64,000 bases of DNA from positions 682,001 to 746,000 of the forward strand of contig NW_026688628.1 of the NCBI RefSeq assembly GCF_030445035.2, given 5' to 3'. This document shows, piece by piece, positions 23,585 through 35,895 of the stretch; within the stretch, counting starts at the first letter, position 1, and every line of letters begins with the position of its first letter. Made by a program: the position numbers and the translations under genes. The stretch is from Dasypus novemcinctus. Taxonomy: Eukaryota; Chordata; Mammalia; Cingulata; Dasypodidae. The notes under the pieces are model-generated. The model did not search any database. It saw only the letters and a program-made list of their open reading frames with translations, and was not told the DNA's origin.

Positions 23585-24553
23585 ATGGAAACAGAAAACC
23601 AAACATATGCTTTAGAATTCATCCTCCTGGGGCTCTCAGAAAATACAGAGGTGCAGCCCTTCCTCTTTGGAATGTTCCTGTCCATGTACCTGGTTACATT
23701 CATTGGCAGCCTGCTCATCATCCTGGCCATCATCTTGGACTCCCATCTCCACACACCCATGTACTTCTTCCTCTCCAACCTGTCTTTTACTGATATCTGT
23801 TTCACCTCCACCACGAAACCAAAGATGCTGCTGAACATTCAGACAGGCAACAAAATCATAACTTTTGAAAACCGTCTCACCCAGATGTATTTTTTCATGC
23901 TTTTTGGACAATTAGATAACTCCTTCTTGACTGCAATGGCCTATGGCCACTTCGTGGCCATCTGTCACCCCCTGCACTACACAGTCATCATGAACCCCTG
24001 GCTCTGTGGCCTCCTACTGCTGGTATCCTGGTTATTGAGTGTTTTGGACTCTCTTTTGCATAACTTAATGGTTTTACAATTGTCTTTTTGTACAGAGATG
24101 GAAATGCCCTACTTTTTCTGTGAACTTAATCAGGTAGTCAGACATGCTTGTTCTGACACCTTCCTCAATGACCTTGTGATGTATTTTGCAGGTGGACTTC
24201 TGGGGGTTATACCACTCACTGGGATCTTTTTCTCTTACTATAAAATTATATCCTCAATTTTGAGAATCTCAACAGCTCGTGGTAAATATAAAGCATTTTC
24301 TACTTGTGGTTCTCACCTTTCAGTAGTGACCTTGTTTTATGGTACAGGTCTTGGAGTGTATCTTAGCTCTGCTGCTACTCAAAACTCAAGGGCAAATGCA
24401 ATAGCCTCAGTGATGTACACGGCAGTCACTCCCATGTTGAATCCCTTTATATACAGTCTTAGAAACAAGGACATAAAGCAGGCCTTTAAAAAGCTGGGAA
24501 ACATTCTGTCTATAAAAGGATACTTTGTCTCAAGTTTACAAAAGTGCTCATGA
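23585..24553 (+). CDS. Olfactory receptor, OR7-like, intact frame but key residues lost
   Basis: This single-exon frame of 322 residues encodes a rhodopsin-type olfactory receptor, a seven-pass plasma-membrane receptor of olfactory neurons acting through Golf. Family marks are an N-glycosylation site NQT at residues 5-7, [11 protein letters not shown] (TM2), [15 protein letters not shown] after TM3, FCELNQV with several ECL2 cysteines, SYYKI (TM5), [13 protein letters not shown] (TM6) and [12 protein letters not shown] (TM7). The wording is that of OR family 7. Two features are abnormal. The conserved TM3 cysteine is Arg at residue 97 (CGT, 23873-23875), and the MAYDRY motif reads MAYGHF (121-123). 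The length and frame are normal. The first ATG at 23543 would add 14 atypical residues; 23585 fits other ORs. It may be a functional outlier or a young pseudogene without a stop. Exact family-7 subfamily is not assigned. Confidence 0.93.
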   Translation: METENQTYALEFILLGLSENTEVQPFLFGMFLSMYLVTFIGSLLIILAIILDSHLHTPMYFFLSNLSFTDICFTSTTKPKMLLNIQTGNKIITFENRLTQMYFFMLFGQLDNSFLTAMAYGHFVAICHPLHYTVIMNPWLCGLLLLVSWLLSVLDSLLHNLMVLQLSFCTEMEMPYFFCELNQVVRHACSDTFLNDLVMYFAGGLLGVIPLTGIFFSYYKIISSILRISTARGKYKAFSTCGSHLSVVTLFYGTGLGVYLSSAATQNSRANAIASVMYTAVTPMLNPFIYSLRNKDIKQAFKKLGNILSIKGYFVSSLQKCS

Positions 24554-24589
24554 TTAACAGAGATCAAACACTAGAAGATTCTTTTTTTG

Positions 24590-26785
24590 AAAATGAAATA
24601 TTTTGTTGTCTTATTTTGAAGATACATAGATAATGCAAAATGTAACATTAAAAATATGAGGTTCCCATATATACCACTCCCCACCCCACCCCCACTCCTC
24701 TCACACCAACAACTTATGGTTGTGTGGATTATCATTTGCATTGTAGTTTGCAACACCCCACAGTCCATTCAATGGCTTATGGCATGATATGTAATGTCCT
24801 TCATCTATCCGTACTATATCATTCAGGACAACTTCAAGTCATAAACATGCCTCCATGTCACACATCTTCCCTCTCCCAGCACTCAGCAACTCCCACAGCC
24901 ACTGTCTCCAGACAGACTAGTGTGTCAAATCCTCAGCATTGTTGCAAGTATCTGTGAATCGTGTATTTCAGGCAGTGAAGCTTGGTTGTCACTGTGGGCC
25001 CCAAGGGGTGGGGGAGAGAGGAATAGAATAGATGGAAGATGGGACAACTGGGGGCAGTGGAAGTGTTCCACAAATTATGCAGTGATGGATGTAGGCCTTG
25101 TTAAATTTCACCAAAAAATTAAATGTAAACCATAGTACAACCAAATTTTTATAAAATTGTACAATCTAAAATATAAACCATAATGTAAACCATAGTGAAA
25201 CCATGGTTTGTATCTATGTTTCAATATCTGTTCATCAGCTATAGCAAATATACGCACATTAAAAAGATAATTGCAGGGCGAAGAGAGAAAAGTGTTTGAT
25301 GTTGGCATATCAGATTCCCTTATATTGTATATGTGACTTTATTGTGATCTAAAACTTTTTTGAAGACATTATAATTTTTTTAAACGAAGGATGAAGACCC
25401 TGAGAAAAGAATGGGAGAGTGAGCTTTTCTACTGTACATACACAGCAACACCTATTACAGTGATGAAGGCAAAATGTAAAATATATTTTATGATATTTTG
25501 CATTTTAATACCCTGATTTATTTTTTACTTTTAGTTTTTCTTAAATATAGAATAAAAATATTCTATTTTTTATCTTTAAACCTATCACTGATATTTCATT
25601 TTCCTGTTAATTGAGTTTAGAAATATATTAGCATATAGTTTTGAAGAAGTTTTGGATCACAGAGTGTTTCAACAATTGCAGGGCAGGAGCACTGGTGTGG
25701 GATGTCATTGATGGGGGATGCATGGGCAGGGGGCAGTTCTCCAGGGCATTCATGCAGGGTATATAAATATATTTTGGATATTAATTGTCATATTAGGTAG
25801 AGTTTGACATGACAACTGAGGAAGTGCTGAGGTCCTATTCTGGGAAACTATGTTGCACTCCCCAGTTGAGGAGCAACTATCCCCCAAGTGCAAGAACAAA
25901 GACCAGTGAAGAAGGATGGTCCAATGATGGGCCCTTGATACTGATGACAATGCTTATGAGCCTGTGTGCTTGAAATTTCAATTAGGTCTAGAGATGCAAG
26001 GTGCCTAAGAGTAACCTCCTGAGAGCCTCCATGTTGCTCAAATGTGGCCACTCCCTAAGTCAACTCAACATTACTTTCCCTCCAGCATGGGACATATCCG
26101 CTGGGTTGAGAATCCCTGGTGCTGAAGAATTACTACCAACCACCAGCTCGTGATACAATTAGAAAAATACCTTGAATAAAAAGGGGAAATGGGAATGACA
26201 AATGAGTTCATATGGCTAAGAGACTTCAAAATGAGTCAGGTCTTCAGATGAGTTGGGCTTATGCACCTTTCAGCAGGATCTCAGAAACAGCCTAAGTAGG
26301 TACTACCCCAGGTAGTGGTTCTCCTGAGGACTACAGAGACACCTCATTCCTATGGTCATGGCAGATGATTCTGGAGTTCGGTGCCTTGCCAGAAGATACT
26401 ACTTTGGAACTTGTACCCTGAAGTGTGATGGAGTTGGACTCAGATGTGATCTTTCTACATGTGCCTCTCTGTCACTTTTACTCAACCTTTTGTTGGTGCT
26501 GGGGTTGTTGTATGGTCAGGAGACTTGAATGAGCTTCAGGAGAGTTGCAACACCTGCTCTCCAATTCATTGGATTTGCCAGTGTCAGCTAACAGGGAGGT
26601 GAGGATGGTCAACCACCATACCAGGGAACCGAGAGAGTCTACAAGTGCAAGCAGGAGAATTCCACCCATCAGCCATGTGGGATCTAAGCCAACTTTCAAT
26701 TTAGAGGTGGAGTGGACATCACCATCCCAGGGTACACAAGGTGGAGGAATAAAATATGGATTAGAGGAGATCTTAATCTAGGTAC
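24590..26785 (-). mobile_element. L1 3' UTR copy with internal inversion
   Basis: Bases ~24600-24905 hold the terminal part of the long L1 3' UTR in minus orientation, with the A tail at the left. From ~24915 to 26780 the sequence switches to plus orientation and runs from the middle of the 3' UTR (compare 45680-47670) to just short of the segment that the first part holds. This arrangement is the one produced by twin priming. No gene is present; the 73-78 codon frames are 3' UTR. Confidence 0.82.
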
Positions 26786-28365
26786 TTTGTAAGTGTATAG
26801 AGAGATAATCTTGCATTTGCCTAATAAAAACTTACATTTGTTTCATTTTGGTATATCACGGATTCCTATTTCTTTTGTATTATTTTATATTTTACATCAT
26901 GTGTTCCCTCATTGTATTCCTGGATTCAGGATTGAAGATAGAAACTGCTGCCTGGATTTTCAGCAGTAAAATATTTCATTCAGTTTATTCTGTATATATA
27001 AAATTATAGCAGGTGCTGGAGGGATGAAAGTGTATTGCAGTCACTCCCAGATGAAAGAAACTGCTTGTTTTTTATGGTGTTAGTGAAAAATAAGCTCTCC
27101 TAGCAAAGGCTCTGTACCAGCTACCAGGGCTTGTTCATTAGTTCCTGAAAGAGGTCACATCCTGAACTGGAGATGTCATCTGACTGCTTTATAGTAATCC
27201 ACATTCTATCTCCAATATGTGCCTTTCTCCTGCACCTTCAAAATCATAATTCAAGTGAGGTTGTAATCAACAACACATTCCCTGATTTTTCAAACAATGA
27301 TGGTTTCAATAATTTCTATCATTCTTCCAGCGATGTAAGTTTGCCCTTTAAAAAATATTTCCATATTGAAGGATATTTTCTGGAAATTTCTTTCAGCACT
27401 CCCTACAATAATAGTCCTCATGTATGGGTCATAAAAAGCAAATATGTGTTTTTCTGCCTTTCCTACTATATCTTATTCTTATATTAAACCCAGATATTAA
27501 GACATAATTTCAGACTTTTATGTAAGCTTGCTGTTTTCTTCTGGGTAGACTAAGGTGACTGCTTCATTCGTCAACTGGTTTCCTTGCCATCACTACAAAT
27601 GGCAAACCAGAGTGGCATTTTGGAGGTAATGATTTCTCTGAGCTAATGGTCATATTTGAAGATGTTAATAATTGCTTACATATTTGTATTCACTTCAAAT
27701 TCTTTGGCAAAGCTGTGAATTCATTTTCACTTGTAATTTATTGACACACAGGTTCAGTCTCTGATGTGAGTCATACACTTATCAGAACTGAAATTTTCAG
27801 GAAAAGATATTTCATTCATGCAGTTTTATAAAATGTCTATGTTTTGATTACACCTTAATCTGAAATTTAAAAATCCTCACCTTGTCACTTTTTTCTGGAA
27901 TTCTCCCCAGTGCAAGTAAGAGCCCCACCTTATTCCACATTAACTTGAAGTAGGATTCTCAGTAAAATCAGTTTTCACATAAACCAGTTTGTCAATACCT
28001 TTCCAAGGTGCTTTCTTTAAATGTTACTGCAAACAATATACTGTGAATCATTTTTTCCAAGCTATACAAGAGCAATTATGTACATTTACCACATGGAAAT
28101 AGTGTCAGTGGTCTTCTCACTCCCAACAATTTGATGTATCAGTTCCCAATTGCTACCCTGCAAGACTGCTATTTTGTAATCAGTTCTGGTACAAAATAGT
28201 TTACATGAAAGGCTTATTTTTGAGCAGAAATCTCTTTCCAAATAAAAGCTTTTAAGAATTTTTACTTTAGTCTATTGTACATTATAATAACTAGATATTA
28301 TTATTCTATTATAGATGTGTTATTATAGTAATTAAAGAATTTTATCATTGAAATAAAGGCATTGG
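26786..28365. other. No gene seen
   Basis: AT-rich sequence without recognised coding or repeat motifs. A 104-codon frame at 27173-27487 has no family features and lies in low-complexity codon context, so it is not called. Confidence 0.5.
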
Positions 28366-28735
28366 CCACCAGAGGTTCTGAGGGGAGGGAAGGGAAGAAT
28401 AAGGAGTAATATGGAGACATTTTGGAGACATAAGAATTCTCCTACATGACCTTTCAATGATGGAAACAAGGCCATTATACATTTTGTCACAGCCTATAAA
28501 ATTGTCTGAGACTGAGGGTAAACTATAATCTACAGTGTAGTCCATGGTTAGTACCAATGCTTCAATATGTGTCCTTCAAAGTTAACAAATGTACAACTCT
28601 AATGAAACAAGTTGTTAATGTGGTAAAGTGTGGGATCTTGAGGGGCTGGAGCATATGGGAATCTCCTGTATTTTTAATGTAACATTTATGTAATCTAAAG
28701 CTTCTTTAAAAATAAAAACATTAAGAAAATTTTGA
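28366..28735 (+). mobile_element. Old L1 3' end (likely)
   Basis: The end AATGTAACATTTATGTAATC followed by an A-rich stretch (28695-28735) and the preceding text resemble a decayed L1 3' UTR tail on the plus strand. The family is not determined. Confidence 0.45.
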
Positions 28736-30805
28736 AAAAGAATCTTGAGAAAAAACGTGGTAGTCATGAACACTCATGTTACTGAAGAAACTAGAGTTAT
28801 GTCTTTCAATATTTGGAAGTATGGAAAAGAGTGAAAAACAGTCCAGCTAAGAAAGGTGGTACTTCTGTTATAATCAGGAACACTGTATAATCAAGAAGAC
28901 TCCACTGGAATTATTGACCACACAAATATGCCCCCTTTCTGCAGTCAGGGAGAAGGAGGCTCATGTCTTCAGTATTGATTAAATAGGCACCACCACCTGC
29001 AGTTTCCCCATCTGGAGGACAGGAATACAAACCAGAAAGAGGGAGAAAAGACTGCTAAGAATCACCTACCCTACTGAAGTCACACCCTAAGAAGACTCAG
29101 TTGCGGAGGCCAAACTTACTTACACTTTGATTGTATTTATGAAGAGAGGGTGATTGGTATCTTTCAAAATCCCCTAAGAAACTTCCTGTTTCCTTTCTAA
29201 ATATTTAGCTGGTACACTGATTCATAAGGTAACATTTTTATTAAGCAAATATCATATGTGAGTGATGGAGACCTTTTCAACTCTATTATATTCTCCTCGA
29301 ACTTATGTTATTACAAAGATCTTTTCTTATTTCCCCATTCCTGCATCTTCTCTTTTCCTTTAAAATAAAAAAGTATTCCTGGTTTTGTCAGTAGAAATTT
29401 TTTCTTCTCCAGGATCCTAAAATATGTGAAAACAATGATTCACTCTAAACTGAGGGTAAAATTTGTTCTCATGTAAAACAAAGTTTATTCCTTAAGAGTC
29501 TATAAATGGCTATAAGGGGAAAAAAGCATCATATTGTCTTTTATCAGTGAAACTTAAGTACAGTTAGGTTTTTTTAAAAAGGGAAACCTTGCAGAGAGTT
29601 CCTAAAATATAGATTTCATTGAAAGACACTTCCATAATTTCAGTGAGAGATAAACACCAAGTTACAGAGGGAAAAACTGTTTTTTTTTCCTGGATAAGTG
29701 GGGGATTTATTTGCTGTCTGAAAACCATGAAATATATGTTACATAGAAGGAGGGCAAGATACATTTTGAGTGATCTGTGTTCTGTTTAATTGAATGTTTT
29801 ATGAGTAGAATAAGTACTTTGGGACCCTAACATGAGAAATTTAGAAAAGATGAATACTGCCAATTGAAGATTTACTGTCCAGAGTGGGGAAGTGAGAATA
29901 AACACACCCAGGTCCAAGGAACATCATTTAAACCAAGAGAAAGTAGAAAACTGTAACAGAACGCTTACCTATTATAATGCATTGTAATAAGGTAGCCCAT
30001 GCCTAAGTGAGTATATTTCAAACATAGGAGCAATTACTCCTCCCTCCACTGCCAAGAACTGAGTTTGCAAGAGAAGCAAATTCTAGAGTAACAGTATTGA
30101 ATGAGAAGGTCCTGGATTTCACATTCTAATGTCTTTCCCCAATGTCACACTTCCCATTTCTCCTCATTTCCAGATAATCCCTCTCAGAAGAATTGGAAGC
30201 ACCTGCATATTAATAGCTCTGAGATACATCACCCTAAGTGTGGTAATATATATTTTTTCATTTCCTGAAGTTTCCTGAATGAAAATATTTTGTATTTATT
30301 TATTATCCAAGAAGGAAAACATCAGTGGAACAATAAATCACTGAAATCAACCTGTAGATCTGTTTCACTGTGCAAAGAAAATATGAAAGGGAATGTTTTA
30401 CTGGCAGTAAATGGAGGGACATGGATAAAATGTCAAGTGTAGAAGGTCCACAGATATAAATTTGGTTTATTTTCCATTTCTGTTTCAGGATTAGTGGGTC
30501 TTTGATTTCCATTGTAGATAAATTTCTCCCATTCCTACTTGGAAATTTTACATTTTCATCATTGTACATTTTAGCTTCAGAGGTTCTATTTATTTAATTA
30601 TTGAAATATACCATTTTATATAATTGCAATATTCTTTTTAATCTTCTAAAACTCATTAAAAAGTGTTGTTTCATATTCTCTGAATATTTTCAAAATCTGA
30701 AAAACTTAAAAGCTTTTATTCCTATTGTCTGTCTTTTTTTCTGTCTTTTAGTCATGATAACTTGCTTTCTTAGGGTCTGTATAGATATTTTGAATTTTTA
30801 AAAAG
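28736..30805. other. No gene seen
   Basis: Two kilobases of AT-rich sequence with no recognised coding region, RNA gene or repeat. Frames up to 88 codons occur without motifs. Confidence 0.5.
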
Positions 30806-31560
30806 ATACTTAGATTACACAAATATCATATGAAAAAGATAGGGGATTCTAATATGCCTCACTCCCCACACTTCCCACGTTTTCCCACATGAACAACATC
30901 TTTCATCAGTGAGGTACATTCATTGCAATTGATGAAAAAATTGTGGAGCATTGCCACTAAGCATGGACAAATGTTTACATTGCAGTTTACACTCTCTTCA
31001 ACACAATTCCGTAGGTTATGGGGAGATATATAATGGTTTGCATCTTTTATTGCAATGTCTTTTAGGACAATTCCCAATTCCAAAAAATGCCCCTGTCTTA
31101 TAACAGTTTTTCCTGTTTCCTACCCTCAGAACCTCCAGTGACCACTACCCTCAGATTCCCTACATGTGGCTTTTCTGTCCTTTCATTTGTACTTGTAATT
31201 AGTACTAGAGTTTGTAGGTTTATGTACAAGTGACTTAAGTTTGGGGGCTGCCCATGTGCCAGCTGGGCCCTGAACCTCAATAGATTTGCAACACTTACTC
31301 TCCAGTTCATTGCTTTCACCCAAGACAACAGGCAAGGGGGTGATGATGGACAACTACATACCAAGTAACAAAGAAAGCCTAAAACTGCAAGCAACATAGT
31401 CCCATCCATCAGCTCTAAAGGATCACAGCCCCTCTCTATGAGATGTGGAGTAGACATCACCATCCCAGAATCCTCTGGTTTGGGGAATGAAATTTGGACT
31501 AGAGTAGACTTACTGGTATCTTACTATGGACTTATTGTGATTCTAGCAATGTAAGAATTT
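30806..31560 (-). mobile_element. L1 3' UTR copy with internal inversion, older
   Basis: Bases ~30806-31165 are the terminal 3' UTR in minus orientation. From ~31165 to 31560 the orientation is plus (GGCTGCCCATGTGCCAGCTGG through TTGGACTAGAGTAGACTTAC). It has the same layout as 24590-26785 but is shorter and more diverged, so it is a separate event. A 121-codon frame on the minus strand (31463-31098) is part of the repeat. Confidence 0.75.
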
Positions 31561-32130
31561 ATCCATTGATATACTGAGTTTTAAAGTTCTGCTGTTTAAT
31601 TTGAGGACATATTTGTGTGAATTCTTGGAGGTCTCAGTGGAAAAGAGAGGATTCACGTTTTACATTATTTGGAAATTAGCAAGCTAAAACAATTTAATGT
31701 TAAGTTGTGCACCTTGAGCCTTTAAGGTCACAAAGCTTCTGTGATTTCAGACTGCATGCTGGATCCTCATTCAGAGAGCTTTGGCACTTGTAGCACCATG
31801 GTCAGGAGAAGTGTGTCTCTTCATACACATACTTGATTAATGTATTTATACTTTGTTAACCTTTACAATGCAACTATAATTCTAAGGATCCATCTTTTAT
31901 ACAGGAATCTCTTACCAGAGTTCCCACTTAGGATAATTTTCTAATTCATTTTCATATAGAACATATTTAGTAATATGGAATCTCAAATTCCTTAATGTGG
32001 ACAGTCTCTCAAAACTGCAGCTGGCATTTGAAATCCACTACACATCACAGTCCATTTTATTATTTATTTTGTGGCTAAACTAATTCATTCTGTTAGGCCA
32101 GATTTGGGATGAATTTGAAATATTCAGGGA
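31561..32130. other. No gene seen
   Basis: AT-rich sequence without recognised features. Confidence 0.5.
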
Positions 32131-34150
32131 AATTTGTAGGTGTGAATCCTCATATTTTAAAAAATTACACATCAAAAACCTATCTACAGGGAAGCAGACT
32201 TCGCCCAGTGGATAGGGCATCTGTCTACCACATGGGAGGTCCCCATGGGAGGTCTGCGGTTCAAATCAGGGCCTCCTTGACCTGTGTCCAGTTGGCCACG
32301 CACAGTGCTATTGCATGCAAGGAGTACCATTCCACGCAGGGGTGTCCCTGCATAGGGGAGGCCCATGCGCAAGGAGTGCACCCCATAAAGAGAGCCACCC
32401 AGTGTGAAAGAAAGTTCAGCCCGCCCAGGAATGGCACCGCACACACGGAGAGCTCACGCAGCAAGATGACACAACAAAAAAGAAACACAGATTCCCATGC
32501 TGCTGACAACAACAGAAGCGGACAAAGAACATGCTGCAAATAGACACAGGGAACAGACAACTGGGGGGTGGGGGCAGGGAGTAAGGGGAGAGAAATTTTT
32601 TTTTAAAAAGCCTAACTACAGATTTGTGGGAAATAGAAAAAAAGGGCAAACTGTACCTAAATCTAGAAGAAGGAGAAAAACAATATAGATTTCAGTGAAG
32701 AGAAATGAACTAGAGTATAGAAAAAACAATTGTGTGAACCAATGAAATTGTTTCTTGGAAAAGATCAATAAAATAGAAAAGGTTTATTTAGATTGAAAAA
32801 GAAACAAGAAAGAGGATGTAAATTACCAAAATAAAAAATGTAATCAGGGATGTTGCTAAATATTGCTGACATTAAAGGGATTATGAATTAAATCTATGAA
32901 TAATTGTCTACCGAAATCTAGAAAATAGAAGAAATGGACCAATTCGTAAAAACATGCAATTTATCTAAATTCACTGAAAAGAAATAGATCTCAACAAAAA
33001 CATAATGAGTAAAGAAATTCAATTAGTTATCAAAAACTTCTCAAAACTAGAAGTCTAGGATCAGACATCTTCCAAAATGAAATCTATGAAATATTCAAAG
33101 AAGAATTAATGACAATATTTTTCATAACCTTCCAACTTGAAGTCAAGATACATATAGCTTCCAAACTCATTCTATGAGACTAAAGTTATTTTGATGCCAA
33201 AACTACATCAAGCATATCAAAGAAAGTAAAGCAAGGAGCAATTTCTCTCATAAATATAGATGCAAAGCACTTAACAAATACTAGCATGTCAAATCCAAGA
33301 GAATATTACAAGAATTACCCACTAAGACAAAATGGGATTCAAAATAAATGTTCAACTTAAGAAAATCAATGTAATATACCCATTAACCTAATGAAAAGGA
33401 AATCACATGAAAATCTAATTGATGCAGAAAATGTGAATGATAAATTCCAACACCTTTTCATGATAAAAATACTTAGAAAAATAAGAATATAAATAACTCC
33501 CTAAACAGAATAAACAAAATATATAAGAAAACACAGGTAATCTTATCCTCAATCCTGAAAGAGTGGAAGTTATCTCTTTGAGATCTGGAACAAAACAAGG
33601 ATGACTGCTTTCAATATTGCTATTCAGTATTATACTGGAAGTTAAGAAATTAGGCCATAAAACTAAATAAAGTCTACCCAATTTAGAAAGAAAAAGTAAA
33701 ATCATCTGTTTTAAGAAATGTGGTGATCCTTATCTATATCATGACAAGCTGCCCCAAGAAAACCCTAGAGATCATAAATGAATTCAACCAAATGAAACCT
33801 ATCAGGTTTACATGAAAAAAAAAAGTTTTATATTATACAACAGAAAGAACATTCTTAAATGGACAATAAAAAAATCCACTCACCATACCATCTAAAAGAA
33901 GAAAATGCATAGGAATAACTTTAACTAAAAAGGATGCACAATGAAAACTTCAAAAAAAAAAGTTGAATGAAATAATAAAAGAACTAAGTAAATGGCAAGG
34001 TATTCTGTGTTCATGAATAGGGAGAATTAATATTGTTAAGATGTCAGTACTACCCAAAGTTATCTACAGCTTCGATGTAATTCCCATCTAAATCCTAAGA
34101 GCCTTTTTAGCAGAAATGGAAAAGCTGATCCTGATATACAGAAATATACT
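32131..34150 (+). mobile_element. Old L1 ORF2 fragment
   Basis: Heavily mutated L1 ORF2 sequence on the plus strand surrounds the SINE at 32190. Recognisable phrases include the segment before the reverse transcriptase (AAACATAATGAGTAAAGAAATT near 33000) and, near the right end, GGGAGAATTAATATTG at 34020 and CAAAGTTATCTACAGC at 34056. No frame survives. It is much older than the three long L1s. Confidence 0.75.
32190..32610 (+). mobile_element. DAS-type tRNA-derived SINE
   Basis: The head is tRNA-like, with an A-box region at CTTCGCCCAGTGGATAGGGC (from about 32199) and a B box GGTTCAAATC at 32258-32267. The body ends in an A-rich tail. A 13-bp piece (CATGGGAGGTCCC) is tandemly duplicated at 32231 and 32244, which lengthens the A-to-B box distance compared with the two other copies. 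The flanks CCTATCTACAG (32179-32189) and CCTAACTACAG (32611-32621) are an 11-bp target-site duplication with one mismatch. I recognise it as the armadillo SINE family. Confidence 0.93.
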
Positions 34151-34204
34151 CCAGGAGGATTCCAGTACCATCTTATTATGTTGCATTTACTTATTTGCTT
34201 ATCT

Positions 34205-35462
34205 CATGCCTTCTAAAGTCTGTGAGCTGTTTGAGCAGAAGCAAAATATCTCACTCTTCTATTCATTCCCAGAATATAACTTACTATTTACCATACAGTA
34301 TTGTTGAATAAATATTTGTCAAATGATTAAGAAATAAATCATTGAGTGAGTTGCACATATATTGCTAAGTTTTGGGGGAGAATGGAAAAGCAGGGAGAGA
34401 AAAGGAAATCTTGTTGAGAGAGGGAAGTCCCATGACTCCAAAGGAGACAGATTGGAAACAAGATATTTTAGTGTACCCAGAATCTTTTTTACTATCAGTG
34501 ATAGAGAAACCATTTTGGGAAACCTTGTAATATTAGAGTTCACATCTAAAGAAAGGTGACTTCCTACAGGGAAGGAAGGTGTTCAGTGGGATAAGAGATG
34601 GACATGATTCTCCTTATCTGTCTTCTGAGGGTCAAAACTGGCACGAGTTTGCTTTGTGGTTTTCTTTCTTACCTCCAGAGAAGTATGTATCTTATCAAGA
34701 AGAGAGACAAAAGAATAATTCATTAATGAGTTTCATGGGAATGAAATCCCTAAAGGTCTCTGTGGCAGGTTGATACTATTTATGAATTCCAAGAAGAGAT
34801 TTCAATTATGTTTGTAAACTGGTCTGTTCCTCTGTATATGATACCCTTTGATTGATTTAAATTCATTTTTTTACATTTACTTAATTAAATCAAGATTAGA
34901 GCTTTGATTTGATCATATCACTGGCGGTACTCATGGTTGAGTCCCTGCCCCCTTGGTGTCCTATATAAATGAACACTCACTCATGAAGATACACTGGAGA
35001 AGACACACAGCAGAACATAATTTCATAGATAGAGATTTTTGTTTCACTGCTTTTTCTTTTTCTAAAATTTTGGGAAGAATCCGGTTCAACACATGACATT
35101 TAGTCATCAAACAATATGAAGAACTAAATATGAATTTGGGAATGAAGAATTGAGTGACACATTGTTTCTTTTATAAAAGATTATATCTAAACAATTTAAG
35201 AGACATAGAAATGAGTACATGCAATATCCTGAGCTGGCTCTGAATTCCTAGTGAAGAGGGTCTAGAACTTTGGACTCATCCTGTGTTGTGTGAGTTAATG
35301 AAGGCATCATATGGGACCTCATGATTGAACTGAGCCTTGAAGGAGGAATTGGAATAATTCCATGAGGATGTGGAGGTAGAAGCACAACAAAAAGAGATAA
35401 GAGGGACACAAATGTGAGTTCAGTATAACCATAGGATGTGGTGCAGTTTTAGAAATAATTCT
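34205..35462 (+). repeat. Diverged duplicate, copy B (contains L2-like tail)
   Basis: This is the partner of 18350-19632, in the same orientation, with the same L2-like start and the same end (CTCATGATTGAACTGAGCC near 35318 against TTTTAATTGCAATAAGGCT near 19494). It is interrupted by the unclassified repeat at 34765-35022, which copy A lacks. No gene is recognised. Confidence 0.65.
34765..35022 (+). repeat. Unclassified dispersed repeat, copy 2 (partial)
   Basis: It matches the first part of 4288-4940 (TTTATGAATTCCAAGAAGAG, TATGTTTGTAAACTGGTCTG, GAGTCCCTGCCCCCTTGGTG). The right part is missing. Its absence from duplicate copy A shows that it inserted after that duplication. Confidence 0.6.
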
Positions 35463-35895
35463 GAATATCTGATGAACAATGATGGGCATTCATGAAAAGT
35501 TGAAAATGAGCCTTGTAAAAGAGAGTCTTGTATTCTGTCCACAAATTGGATCTTTATGTTTGAGGTTATTGGAGACTGTGTATGGTTTAGAGAGAGTGAT
35601 GTTCATGAAAACCCTTGCCAAGTAGAAAGATTTCTCTGGGTTAATATGACTCTATCTGTTGTAAAAACTTTGGAAAGATGATGAGGGATGAAAATAGAAG
35701 AGTGGATGCATGGAAGGAGGTGTGATGAGTTAGCATATGTGGGGTTGAATCATAAAGTTTTCACTATTAATGCTTGGCATAATGTCAGTCATTTCATGTT
35801 TATCATTTTATTTAGTTATTCCAATTACTCTGTGAAATCGGAGTAATTTTCCAATGCATATAATTGTGTCGGTATTGAATCTTGGAGTTTTATGA
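35463..35895. other. No gene seen
   Basis: No recognised features. Confidence 0.5.
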
